Source: Sedimentisphaerales bacterium
Lineage (GTDB): Bacteria; Planctomycetota; Phycisphaerae; Sedimentisphaerales; Anaerohalosphaeraceae
Reading direction: 5' to 3'
Assembly (NCBI GenBank): GCA_016926155.1
Contig: JAFGPC010000087.1
Location: 1-43,911 of the forward strand
Length of the DNA: 43,911 bases
Shown: piece after piece, positions 19,801 through 24,804 of the stretch
Layout of the letters: each line of letters opens with the position of its first letter
How positions within the stretch are numbered: position 1 is the first letter of the stretch
Notes under the pieces: model-generated
Seen by the model: the letters and a program-made list of their open reading frames with translations, nothing else
Told to the model about the DNA's origin: nothing
Databases searched by the model: none
Program-made: the position numbers and the translations under genes

Positions 19801-20394
19801 CAAATATTCTTTGCCGGATCGAATGGAACGGCAGCAATCACATTGGATGGTTCCGGCTCACAGGATCCGACCGGCTTGGAACTCAGTTATTTCTGGTATC
19901 TGGGAGAGGATTTGATATCCACGGAAGTCCAGCCTGAGTTGAATGCGGAACCGGGGCAATATACCTTCCAACTGATCGTTAGCAACGGAATGGATCAATC
20001 ACAGCCAAGTCAGGTGACTATGACTGTAATGGAGGCCATCGAGTTGTCAATGGTCTGTACTCCTCGTCGAATCGAGGCAGGCACCCTGGATCGATGGCTG
20101 AAGGCTTATTTCCGTTTGACAGACATTCCGATTGATCAGGTGGATCTCAAAATGCCAATGAAATTGGAAACCATAGGCCAGGAATCGACCATGGTTATGA
20201 CGAACATGACCGATGACGGTGTGATCGGATTACAGGCGGCATTCGACCTGCATGTGTTTTCTAATGGTATTACCCCCTCGGAAATGCCTATTGTACTTAC
20301 GATCACAGGTCGACTGCGAAGCGGACAAATCTTTTACGGAACAACAGAAATCGAATATGTGGAAGATCCACTTCCAATTGATCGACGGCGATAA
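7876..20394 (+). CDS. Giant secreted modular beta-helix protein (4172 aa)
   Basis: One uninterrupted frame. A signal peptide (residues 1-24) is followed by, with approximate residue limits: beta-helix 1 (26-432); Calx-beta-like sandwich (433-535); beta-helix 2 (536-988); BACON-like 1 (989-1093); beta-helix 3 (1094-1619), which holds an inserted domain at about 1362-1589; BACON-like 2 (1620-1723); beta-helix 4 (1724-2063); two PKD-like domains (2064-2255); a WD/TolB-like propeller (2256-2608); beta-helix 5 (2609-2908); BACON-like 3 (2909-3010); beta-helix 6 (3011-3315); BACON-like 4, 5 and 6 (3316-3630); beta-helix 7 (3631-3964); PKD-like 3 (3965-4055); a final beta domain (4056-4172). Helix modules mostly open with VPxDYxTIQxAI and close with DMGAYEF-like caps. 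No catalytic motif, dockerin, sorting signal or C-terminal membrane helix was recognised. AAGGAGGG stands before the ATG. A role in surface architecture or glycan binding is a guess. Confidence 0.85.
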   Translation: MVSVARKTVFGLSCVFLFASVGLGAILRVPSGEYPTLDEALSASTAGDEVWVTQGIYLPDTSGLTDPRQAVFEVPDGVAVYGGFAASDSDWFQRNPLLYPTILSGDLLGNDDKKVDIDDPTRSDNCYHVVDVSNTGPSTVLDGFTLMGGYAIATVDWPDNCGGGVLSLTSEAQIRNCRIEKNFANQGGGFYTVDSNVTVQQCIVLDNVAAEAGGAAYMTGEADVSNLIGCLIVGNNANAGGAIGLDRSNAILVNNVIIYNTSMQGGGLFNFRGKPILVGCTMSGNNAIGVGGGILATGRGSSITVTNSILWDNTHGSGGGQIAQLAGGAYLVTYSCIQGWDGSLGGAGNIAADPQFTDPDGADDIVGTEDDLFVLISGSPCIDAGDNTAVPEGILLDISGAPRFQDDPLTSDTGNGTAPIVDMGAYEGTVQLILVSTEELHVPEGETADFTVALEADPGGTIEVNVSIMGDADLNLLTGSTLFFDSTNYSQGQTVRITAAEDSDWANGQGTISLSATGYVTTTVLAREVDNDMPTELYVDASAAGSGQGTSWSNAFVRLEDAFAEVAQLPTLQAIYVAEGTYTPAGSNGTRDATFALRNGLAVYGGFPSGGAAIQERDPISYPTILSGDLNSNDTGDISDLSRSENVFHVVTAEVVDSSAVLDGFIVIGGHGQGPDGTYRNGSGLYNVGGSPTIVNCTFRLNGGQDCYGGAVYNGSGSPTFVSCRFENNSAGENGAGGAMYNASSDATLLHCVFLGNTAYGGGGICNDDSDGVIKNCRFEENTAIGQGGALYNRNDSNPMIQLSRFMNNIADTGGAIRNDNLSNPIIQSALFMNNSAERGGAIYNFDASEAILVNCTLIDNVASNKTGGIYNQMSNPVLTNCILWGNVGPDTSFDNQLSGGVPVVNYCCIEGLSDDLDGQGNIGDDPQLAFLTDPRPVVGSPCVDTGTNTPTGDISETDLDGAIRILDGNGSGQAIVDMGVYEFDRTTPRLAVTPSSFTFDAIQNRPNPADQQLQICNAGGGQLEWQITKECSWLTLSKEVGSSVGSIESVNLSVDISALDPGDYECQLVIAATDAAGSPRIIPIRLGVQSEPIEGIIRVPVDVTTIQEAIDVAQPDDHIVISPGIYTENIQFKGKQIVVRSTDPENQQVVAQTVIHSAGDGSVVTFLGNEQEQTQLLGLTITGADSTGPGAGIFGNQTQATISRCVIRNNQANGAGGGIVGCQGRIIHCMIVNNSSGLWGGGLAGCAGQIHDCLIVGNSAPYGAGLNNCDGNIVNCTISNNTASNAGGGLRFCDGSIINCIIWGNSPDQISEGSKPVFSCIPEEYPGLGNLHINPGFVQTPGNYQLVPDSPCIDTGSNHPEELWGGGEEEYFTELFQSGSDDSFDLSNKAVTFTPGGLNGYWTGLEDATTFFTSPSGGQNLSLSDDHYLQVVVGQGKTIPFFDQQYDRFYVGSNGYVTFEQGDNNLSGTLSSHFNLKRISGMMCDLYPPGNGQVSWKQESDRVAVTFENIPECCDNTPKTSFQIEMFFDGRIRITWLTVLVQRSLVVGLSQGGGFPAGYNNANFPQSDMSQYSRSSVKPFAPEPLAQNDLTGESRLLDGDNDGNAVVDMGAYEAFVEVPVFDVYPQGIHFWIYNDASNLSDQMLHVRNRGGSILEWEIVNNCPWLSLSAQSGDSTDEIDDITLSVDITNLSLGVHTCELVVQSEDAYNTPQIVQILLHIYDGHIYVPQDTDTVQQAIDFASEGDIIVVAPGIYHEHIDFHGKSITVTGSDPDNWEMVSQTILDGQGLDGSVITFANGEGPETRLAGLTIQGGVGTSDNSSSWATYYRGGGIYCDQASPTIERNIIQDNICPSGDYLYGYGAGVYCRYSDAVIRRNIIQSNIAYYGGGICSESSQSVIACNLIVSNESGYAGGGVYIGSGSFLINNTISDNTAYVGGNLYVSGQALVANNIVTFAQNGSGVYWSGWHRLEMGDRFVYNNVWNNMPMNYAESGDMSDATGYNGNISISPRFVDRSDGNYRLQTDSPSVNACPLDWADRIGLLDLDGDERVFANRLDMGAFEIPGYYAPMAEAGPDLHILQTGQAVTLDGSSSYFDAAASRQEFSWVQLSGPAVNLTSPASPITTFVPDMPETYRFELVVFDGQNYSEPDQVIIVVGNHPPVAVTDNYVLYTAPVSGGDWNVYLDGSDSYDPDPGDTLTYTWQQLSGPQVQLINANQARASFRYQQQGIYEFELIVSDGFETGVPAVVRVVTALPESTYQDQGYLYIEAEGIGFNDLRFPDLFGSNIAVSGYYYDNGYHWDILVKDLEDETAAVTRFTGNNGLNINPSINGDLVAWSGTAAGISPYGSEPVNTSVFVGKISTGIQKALRLGTSTSSYGMPVISGNLVVWLEHEGLDLNDVENKWFNTPFSIRGADVSDWNNPIFFTIASNVGRCDPFPSQEIGNIYTVPSKLDIDGHLLVFEADGNIYGADLSDLDDIQVFGICLEPGRQYDPVISGNTVLWTDQQNDQGDIYAADISNHQVGQPFGLCVQSGRQEYPAIDGHTVVLNESGYLRFYSISRNGDLVSIPAGSQYGIGPVISGRWVVWSYYGNVRMMTLDYGYTIADGPVENISSMQRYDAIQQAIQAAAVNDTIVVQPGRYRENIHFGGKDLKVSSLDPADDSIVRSTIIEGNGTTSTILFEGTETNSCELTGFTITGGYSSESGGGIRGFYTSATIRRCVVIGNSAPNGAGGGIQSLAGWIDSCIIQGNTAYLGGGLAGCSGRISNCIIADNQANVGAALNNCDGTILNCTIVGNSAPDEGVIRDCDGTIVNCIIWGNTPEVVIHNSVEPLHSCYPGGGGNGNIDLDPLFALEKDYHIMPMSPCIDGGTSEITDGLDETDLEGLMREMDGDSDSISIVDMGVYEFSPTGSRIAVSTKKIVLEGLEGQEWTGEATISIRNCGAEVLNWQAQSSRNWLDVTPELGQITDEVMQLEIRAHAALLSAGVYEGLIMIVDENALNSPQTIQVTLVLHKHIYHVPEEYGTIQSAILAAGDGDTILVADGIYRENIDFLGKNITLRSIDPENWHTVTDTIIDAGGSGVVVMFSGTENAACRLEGFTLRGGYNTTSCGAGIIGNGAESTIRRCIIEGNESIFCGAGVTTCNGRIEECIIRNNTANAGGALSGCQGTITNCLITGNVGDRAGGLNACNAQIEHCTIVNNVGANTGGDGCGALRMCNGMIRNCIIWGNSWPVSYESNPTITFSNVQGDWTGEGNINLEPQFISDQDFRLSPLSPCIDAGMDTGVTVDLEGAYRPYDVPEIDNNGDLPDFDMGAYEYDPRPSILISPQSLTFEMNLDQEDPEPRMLTLRNGRMGVLNWTISEDCEWLSLDVTSGQVEADAVSQVMVSVQANDLESGQYACDLVISDPQAVNNPQHVSVTLVIHGPALDVSPEAFDFTADRDGANPSDQYLNITNTGGGQLHWAIAYDCAWLSVDHLSGETTDSDSIALSVDAAGLDWGTYNCEVIVYDATDPEGQINGERIPVRLTITGPVIRLSTDHVAFNARPGTTAADQTITIENVGSGRLVWTIIEDCPWLEINPTSGSTSSTALEIVLHPVGLASMELGYYSCDLVVSDEQAVNSPLAIQVDLHIRSSLQVPADYDTIQAAINAAMEGEVIVVVEGTYQEHINFLGKNIVVTSVDPENPAVVANTIIDGQGTGSVVTFTNGEGPETVLTGFTITGGGGGTQYNAQGESAFWGAGIFCASASPTICCNRIVANGTMQGSELYGGGIACIESSAHVDRNTITLNVADACAGVIVWMGNPLISNNLIYANTADEVAGGMALVYGGRAFNNTIDRNSADEAGGNLYSYNAIVKNNLITNASSGGGVLLIIEGQNPDLSSFAYNCVWGNTGGNYMFEGGQGINDLTGQNGNISENPLFAGQDDYQLTEGSPCFNAGYPNDGYEGWLDYAGLPRVLGGRVDIGAYEFAVDLLPVADAGQDQIFFAGSNGTAAITLDGSGSQDPTGLELSYFWYLGEDLISTEVQPELNAEPGQYTFQLIVSNGMDQSQPSQVTMTVMEAIELSMVCTPRRIEAGTLDRWLKAYFRLTDIPIDQVDLKMPMKLETIGQESTMVMTNMTDDGVIGLQAAFDLHVFSNGITPSEMPIVLTITGRLRSGQIFYGTTEIEYVEDPLPIDRRR
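11960..12641 (+). other. Domain inserted in the end cap of beta-helix module 3
   Basis: In the other helix modules SPCIDTG runs directly into DLDG..R..DG...VDMG. In module 3 about 225 residues are placed between SPCIDTGSN and DLTGESRLLDGD. The insert begins EEYFTELFQSG and contains YDRFYVGSNGYVTF, VSWKQESDRVAVTFENIPE and FQIEMFFDGRIRITWL. A domain of this look occurs in other planctomycete secreted proteins, including some proteases (from memory); its function is not known to me. Confidence 0.6.
14640..15700 (+). other. Beta-propeller segment inside the giant protein
   Basis: About 350 residues contain repeated blades of the type DILVKDL, INGDLVAWSG, ISGNLVVWLE, IDGHLLVFEADGNIYGADL, ISGNTVLWTDQQ.DIYAADI and ISGRWVVWSYYG. 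The (I)xGxxVxW...G(D)IYxADL pattern is that of TolB/DPP-like propeller blades. It lies between the second PKD-like domain and beta-helix module 5, and is the only propeller in the protein. Confidence 0.65.
17821..18765 (+). repeat. Three tandem BACON-like domains (repeats 4-6)
   Basis: Three adjacent units of about 105 residues, each starting with a SPxxxxF-type strand, carrying CxWLxx in the middle and YxCxLVI near the end. Elsewhere in the protein such units occur singly between helix modules. The tandem run suggests recent local duplication of the spacer domain. Confidence 0.65.
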
Positions 20395-20474
20395 TCGGGA
20401 GATACAAAATGAAATGTCGAGGAAATTCGAGTCCGAAAAACAATTGATTTTACTTCTATGGGTCTGGATGCATC

Positions 20475-21164
20475 CTATGCTCGGACACGACAATCACAGC
20501 TTGATTTTCCACGGCACATATCGCAATCACAGGCCCCGACCATATGAAGATGGCTTGCCCCCAGAGCGGTCTTTGTGTCGATCATATTGGCCCCTTTGGC
20601 TTCCATTTGCCGTAGAGCAATATCGGCCGTCTCTTTATCGCAATATCCGACAGCATCCGTGATAACGGTCACATTCCGTCTGCGAGCCAGTAATCCCAAC
20701 ACTGTTGCTTTAACCGAACATTCGGTTAAGACGCCGAATACGATGAATTCGGTTACCTTCAATTCACTCAGGATTCGATCGGCCCTGGGTTCATCGAAGG
20801 GGTCATCGCATCGTTTGGATACGATAATCTGGTCATACCGTCGCAGGATATCTCTCGGTAAATCGGTACACCCATCCGCAGCGAATGAGATATGTCGATT
20901 GCGAATCGTATAGGGCACTTTTTCCTGCCCCGGGGTTCCCTCTACACAGAAATCCAGACGAGAATGATCCTTGGGATTGATCCGAGCAGTTGAAATCATA
21001 CGAATGTTCTTCAGACGAGCCCAGGCCGTGAGACGACGGATATTCGCTAAAACAACCGGGTGATTTCTAGTGCACATCTTACCATTTGCGACGAGGAAAT
21101 CACGTTGGGTGTCAATATCCACTATGATGCGTACGCGTCGTAAAGTAATGATAGGTCGTATCAT
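20475..21164 (-). CDS. Isochorismatase-fold cysteine hydrolase with Cys-rich tail
   Basis: The 229-aa product keeps the Asp-Lys-Cys triad of the isochorismatase/nicotinamidase family: the Asp of DTQRDF near the N-terminus, the Lys of VSKRCDDPF, and the Cys of GVLTECSVKATVLGLLAR. Family members hydrolyse nicotinamide, isochorismate, ureas or biuret; which applies here is not clear. The start 13 codons inside the longest frame is chosen because GAAAGG stands 12 bases upstream and the conserved domain begins directly after it. The last 25 residues contain CDCDMCRGKSSCDC, six cysteines in 14 residues, unusual for this family and reminiscent of a metal site. It is convergent with the giant gene. 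Confidence 0.75.
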   Translation of the reverse strand: MIRPIITLRRVRIIVDIDTQRDFLVANGKMCTRNHPVVLANIRRLTAWARLKNIRMISTARINPKDHSRLDFCVEGTPGQEKVPYTIRNRHISFAADGCTDLPRDILRRYDQIIVSKRCDDPFDEPRADRILSELKVTEFIVFGVLTECSVKATVLGLLARRRNVTVITDAVGYCDKETADIALRQMEAKGANMIDTKTALGASHLHMVGACDCDMCRGKSSCDCRVRA

Positions 21165-21267
21165 TTTATCGGACCTTTCGTTATGTCGGCCATTCCCATC
21201 CATAGCCCGTACTTCTACGATGGGATAGTGACGGAGTTCTAGTATTTCCTGTCGGATACCATAGGGC

Positions 21268-21296
21268 TTGACTTTAGCCGGAAATTATGGCAGAAT
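21268..21296 (+). promoter_or_regulatory. Probable sigma-70 promoter of trmB
   Basis: TTGACT (five of six) and CAGAAT (four of six) are 17 bases apart in the divergent gap between the isochorismatase-like gene and trmB. The leader to the trmB start would be about 85 bases. Confidence 0.45.
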
Positions 21297-21388
21297 AAGA
21301 TGTTGTATAGGGTTGGTTATTTTTTCCGAACCATTGGGGCGTCCATTGGCATTCCACAGGCGTCGGGGCCTGGATGGAGTCTTTTTTT

Positions 21389-22027
21389 ATGTTGGTACAC
21401 ATGAAAAAACGTGTTTTACGGGATTATGGAGGTGTTTCAGTCCACTTGGAGGTTCCAGGTGAACCGATTGATTTTGAGGCCATGTTTGGACGGATTGCCC
21501 CAATCCAAATAGAAATCGGTTCGGGCAAGGGCACATTCCTGCTTGCCCAAGCCAGGAATCATCCCCAGATGGACTTTCTTGGTATTGAATGGGCCAATAA
21601 ATACTATCGCTATACAGTGGACAGGATTGGACGGTGGGGATTGAATAATGTCCGGATGGTCCGGATCGATGCGGCTACTTTTGTAAGAGAGTACCTCTCG
21701 GAGGCCTCCGTTGACGTTTTTCATATCTATTTCCCCGATCCCTGGCCCAAAAAAAGGCATCATAAACGGCGTTTTTTCCAGGGATCAAACATTTCTGAGC
21801 TGCAGCGAGTTCTCAAGCCCGGAGGGGTAATTCAGTTTGTCACGGACCATTCTGATTATTTCGAACAAATCCGTCAGGAGCTTGCAAGTGGGTACTGGCG
21901 ACTGAAACCGACCCGGTTTGTCCCGACGGCAGCAGCTCGGGATGGAGAATGGGTAGGGACTAATTATGAGCGAAAATATCTTCGGCAAAAAAAGCCGATT
22001 TATAAACTGGCGTTTTATAAAGCTTGA
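21389..22027 (+). CDS. trmB: tRNA (guanine-N7-)-methyltransferase
   Basis: This cytoplasmic enzyme makes m7G46 in the variable loop of tRNAs using S-adenosylmethionine. EIGSGKGTFLLAQA is the SAM-binding loop, IEW the ribose-contact acidic residue, and YFPDPWPKKRHHKRR the family's signature with the catalytic Asp and the tRNA-binding basic run. VTDHSDYFEQI, GTNYERKY and the C-terminus also match. Three in-frame ATGs lie at 21374, 21389 and 21401; the middle one has GGAG about 9 bases upstream and is preferred, giving 212 residues. It stands alone, with 94 bases to the next gene. Confidence 0.92.
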   Translation: MLVHMKKRVLRDYGGVSVHLEVPGEPIDFEAMFGRIAPIQIEIGSGKGTFLLAQARNHPQMDFLGIEWANKYYRYTVDRIGRWGLNNVRMVRIDAATFVREYLSEASVDVFHIYFPDPWPKKRHHKRRFFQGSNISELQRVLKPGGVIQFVTDHSDYFEQIRQELASGYWRLKPTRFVPTAAARDGEWVGTNYERKYLRQKKPIYKLAFYKA

Positions 22028-22121
22028 TGCAGTAAAACGGCTTTTATGAGCGTCTGAAGTCCCGAACGAATGGATAAGGGGTCTGGGAGGAGAAATTGAC
22101 ACAATTGCAGGAAAAATGTGA

Positions 22122-23294
22122 ATGAGCGAAATCACGGTGTTCAAACGGGGGCGGGTGCAGGAACGGCGATTTGTATCCGGACGGGATAGTGATGAATGTT
22201 TCCTGTTTGTGGAAGGCGCTGAATCCACCCCGTTCGAACAGGCCTTACGTATCATGGAACAAGAGTACTTCGGCGCCATGGATGAACTAGGGCTGGATGG
22301 TAATTCCGCTGTTTACCGTCGATTCTTTGTCAGTGATGCCAATAATCAGGTCGAACTTCTCAAGAATTCGCCTCTCTGCGGCGATGGGGCGAGTAAGGAA
22401 AAAGTAGCTGCCTCGATTATTCAGCAACCCCCTTTAAACGGCTCGAAAATCGCCATGTTCGCCTATCATATCGCGTCCAAAACACCCTTGCAAAAAGAAG
22501 CTGTCTCCAATCAACAAATCCTCATTCAGCGTGACGGGATCAGTCAATTGTGGTTTACCAACCTGGCTGAGGTCGATGGTAATCGAAATTCCAGCCAACA
22601 AACCGAGGTCCTGTTTCAACAACTTATCAATGTTCTGGCCGGGCACGATGCCACTTTGGCTGAGAATGTTGTGCGAACATGGGTATATGTTCGGGATGTG
22701 GACCGGAATTACAAGGGGATGGTCAATGCACGACGGGATTTCTTTGCCCGTCACGGATTGACCGCTGATACGCATTTTATCGCCAGTACCGGTATTGAAG
22801 GTCATGGCTCCAATGCCCATACACTGGTTTCTCTGGATGCCCTGTCGCTATTGGGATTGCAACCGAACCAATTGTATTATTTGAAGGCGTACGATTATCT
22901 CTGCGATACGATTGACTATAACGTTACATTCGAGCGGGGCACACGGATCGCGTTCCAGGACCGTATGCATTTTCACATATCCGGAACAGCCAGTATCGAT
23001 AAGAACGGCGATGTAACACATGTCGGCGATGTGGTGAAACAAACAGCCAGGGCATTTGAAAATACGGCCGCTCTGTTGGCCGATGGAGGGGCCAAACTCA
23101 GCGATCTGATGTATGTTTTGGTCTATTTACGTGACCTGAGCGACGCCCCGGTCGTGCGGGATTACCTGAACAATGTGGTTTCGGATATTCCATGTATCCT
23201 GTTGGCTGCGCCAGTCTGCCGTCCGAAGTGGCTTGTGGAGATCGAAGGCGTCGCCATCACCGCAAACAATGATCCTGCCTTGCCGGAGTTCTGA
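22122..23294 (+). CDS. Double RidA/YjgF-domain protein
   Basis: The 390-aa product has an N-terminal region of about 100 residues (FRRFFVSDANNQVELL-like segment) followed by two regions of the Rid/YjgF fold, roughly residues 105-235 and 255-385. The second contains SIDKNGDVTHVGDVVKQTARAFENT and ending LVEIEGVAI, typical of Rid proteins, where enamine/imine deamination is the best known activity. The domain arrangement resembles chorismatase (FkbO/Hyg5-like) and the larger Rid-related proteins of Bacteroidetes. The Arg that binds carboxylate in true RidA was not identified with certainty, so the reaction is unknown. No strong Shine-Dalgarno is visible before the ATG. Confidence 0.65.
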   Translation: MSEITVFKRGRVQERRFVSGRDSDECFLFVEGAESTPFEQALRIMEQEYFGAMDELGLDGNSAVYRRFFVSDANNQVELLKNSPLCGDGASKEKVAASIIQQPPLNGSKIAMFAYHIASKTPLQKEAVSNQQILIQRDGISQLWFTNLAEVDGNRNSSQQTEVLFQQLINVLAGHDATLAENVVRTWVYVRDVDRNYKGMVNARRDFFARHGLTADTHFIASTGIEGHGSNAHTLVSLDALSLLGLQPNQLYYLKAYDYLCDTIDYNVTFERGTRIAFQDRMHFHISGTASIDKNGDVTHVGDVVKQTARAFENTAALLADGGAKLSDLMYVLVYLRDLSDAPVVRDYLNNVVSDIPCILLAAPVCRPKWLVEIEGVAITANNDPALPEF

Positions 23295-23457
23295 TTGTCA
23301 CTTCCGTTCGAATGAATTTCCAAAGCTAAATGACAGTTATATCCGTCTTGCAGGCAGTGATATTGGATATTTTGAGATGTAAAACGATACTATTGGCTGC
23401 ACAAAGCAGTATCAATATTGCATTTACCAGTCCAAATTCAAATCGTCCCAAGTCCTT

Positions 23458-24774
23458 CTACGGTTCGATGATGCCAACAACATCAAGGTCGAAAGCTGTA
23501 TAACTTGTGTAAGTCCCGCGAAGCCAAAGCAGTACGGTCGGTGTTCCGATAGGAACGATGGGGCGAAGGTTATCCACGTCGGAATCCTGAGTAATCGGTG
23601 TCCAGGTCCAGGTTGTACCACAATCCTGTGTTGTACCTCGGAGAATTTCATAATGTCGTTTTCCATCCAGGGCACTGACCAATGGCTTGCCCGTTATCGG
23701 ATCAGCATCCGTGGAGATATACAGTGCATCGGGGTTACTCGGATCCAGAGCGACCAGGCCGCTGTAGTCGGCTTCCGTTTCATACAGTCGGGTACCTGCA
23801 TAGGCCAGAAAGAAGTCGTTCCATTGCTTGCCGTCCCATCGAGCGTAACGATATCGAAGATCATCCGGATTCTCATTCTTTTGCACGGAATAAGCGATAT
23901 AAGGACTGCCATCCTTGTCCAGGTGCATATCTATCGTCCATGCAACGTTGTTCTTATCTCCTTTGAAAATGCGGGTTGCCTCATCAGGCTGGATCGGACC
24001 GCCTTCAATAGGCCGGATCAATGTACCGTCCGATCGGTATATTTTGGCATTTCGGAGATAAGCATGATAGATACTGGTGTCATAATCTCGGGGATGATGC
24101 TCGGTTGTGATAAAGTGAATTGTGTCCATATTATTGGAAGTGTATTTTACATAGGGTCTTCCGTTGAAGACAAACAGGTGACCTCCATATCTCCAGGATC
24201 GTGCGTTGTCATCCGATATGATAAAATTTGGATTCCAGTTTTCGCCCCGATAGAAGTTATAAATCCGGCCCAGGTCATGATTCTCGTCAGACAGACAAAA
24301 CAGATTGGAATAAGTGACACCGTCTTCCCGCTCTATGGTTTTCTCCGGCAGCCAGACAGATGTGTCCCCAGCTCGTTTGGTTATGCGATAACGGGCCAGT
24401 TTGTCGTTTCCATGTTTGGCATACATGCCCAGGATGTGACCGTTGGGCAAAACCAGAAACGCCGGTGTATTATGATCGTCCGCCTGAAGATGCGGATGCA
24501 GAACAAGCCGGCCCAGGAACTGTCGATTCTTTATATTATACGTGGTTACCTCGATGTTTCCATCCCGTGCCTGCCCTTCTGTGCCATCTATGTCGGCTAC
24601 TGAACCAATGATGAGCATGCCCTTATGAAGAATTACCCGCTCATCCTGAAACCAGCACCAGCCTCCATTGTCATTGAAGACAATCATGTCTTCCGGGACG
24701 ATTGCCGTTGTTGTAGTATATATTCCTGTTAAACAGACAAGCATGAGTTGTATTGTTTTCCTGATTTTTCTCAT
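23458..24774 (-). CDS. Secreted BNR_4-type propeller, candidate polysaccharide lyase
   Basis: The 438-aa protein has a signal peptide (IQLMLVCLTGIYTTTTA) and a seven-bladed propeller of the BNR_4 type: opening GGWCWFQDERVI, then DDHNTPAFLVLPNGHILGMYAKHG, TYSNLFCL, YNFYRGENWNPNF and SDDNARSWRYGG. BNR_4 propellers include the PL24/PL25 ulvan lyases and the rhamnose-glucuronate enzymes of PL42/GH145 (from memory). The two His 20 residues apart, the Tyr of TYSN and the Arg of FYRG sit where such enzymes have catalytic residues. AGGAGGT lies 7 bases before the ATG. It follows the serine hydrolase-TIM barrel gene after 30 bases, so they are co-transcribed. The fold call is good; the enzymatic call is an inference. 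Confidence 0.7.
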   Translation of the reverse strand: MRKIRKTIQLMLVCLTGIYTTTTAIVPEDMIVFNDNGGWCWFQDERVILHKGMLIIGSVADIDGTEGQARDGNIEVTTYNIKNRQFLGRLVLHPHLQADDHNTPAFLVLPNGHILGMYAKHGNDKLARYRITKRAGDTSVWLPEKTIEREDGVTYSNLFCLSDENHDLGRIYNFYRGENWNPNFIISDDNARSWRYGGHLFVFNGRPYVKYTSNNMDTIHFITTEHHPRDYDTSIYHAYLRNAKIYRSDGTLIRPIEGGPIQPDEATRIFKGDKNNVAWTIDMHLDKDGSPYIAYSVQKNENPDDLRYRYARWDGKQWNDFFLAYAGTRLYETEADYSGLVALDPSNPDALYISTDADPITGKPLVSALDGKRHYEILRGTTQDCGTTWTWTPITQDSDVDNLRPIVPIGTPTVLLWLRGTYTSYTAFDLDVVGIIEP

Positions 24775-24804
24775 ATAGCAACCTCCTGTATATGACTGAC
24801 TCCT

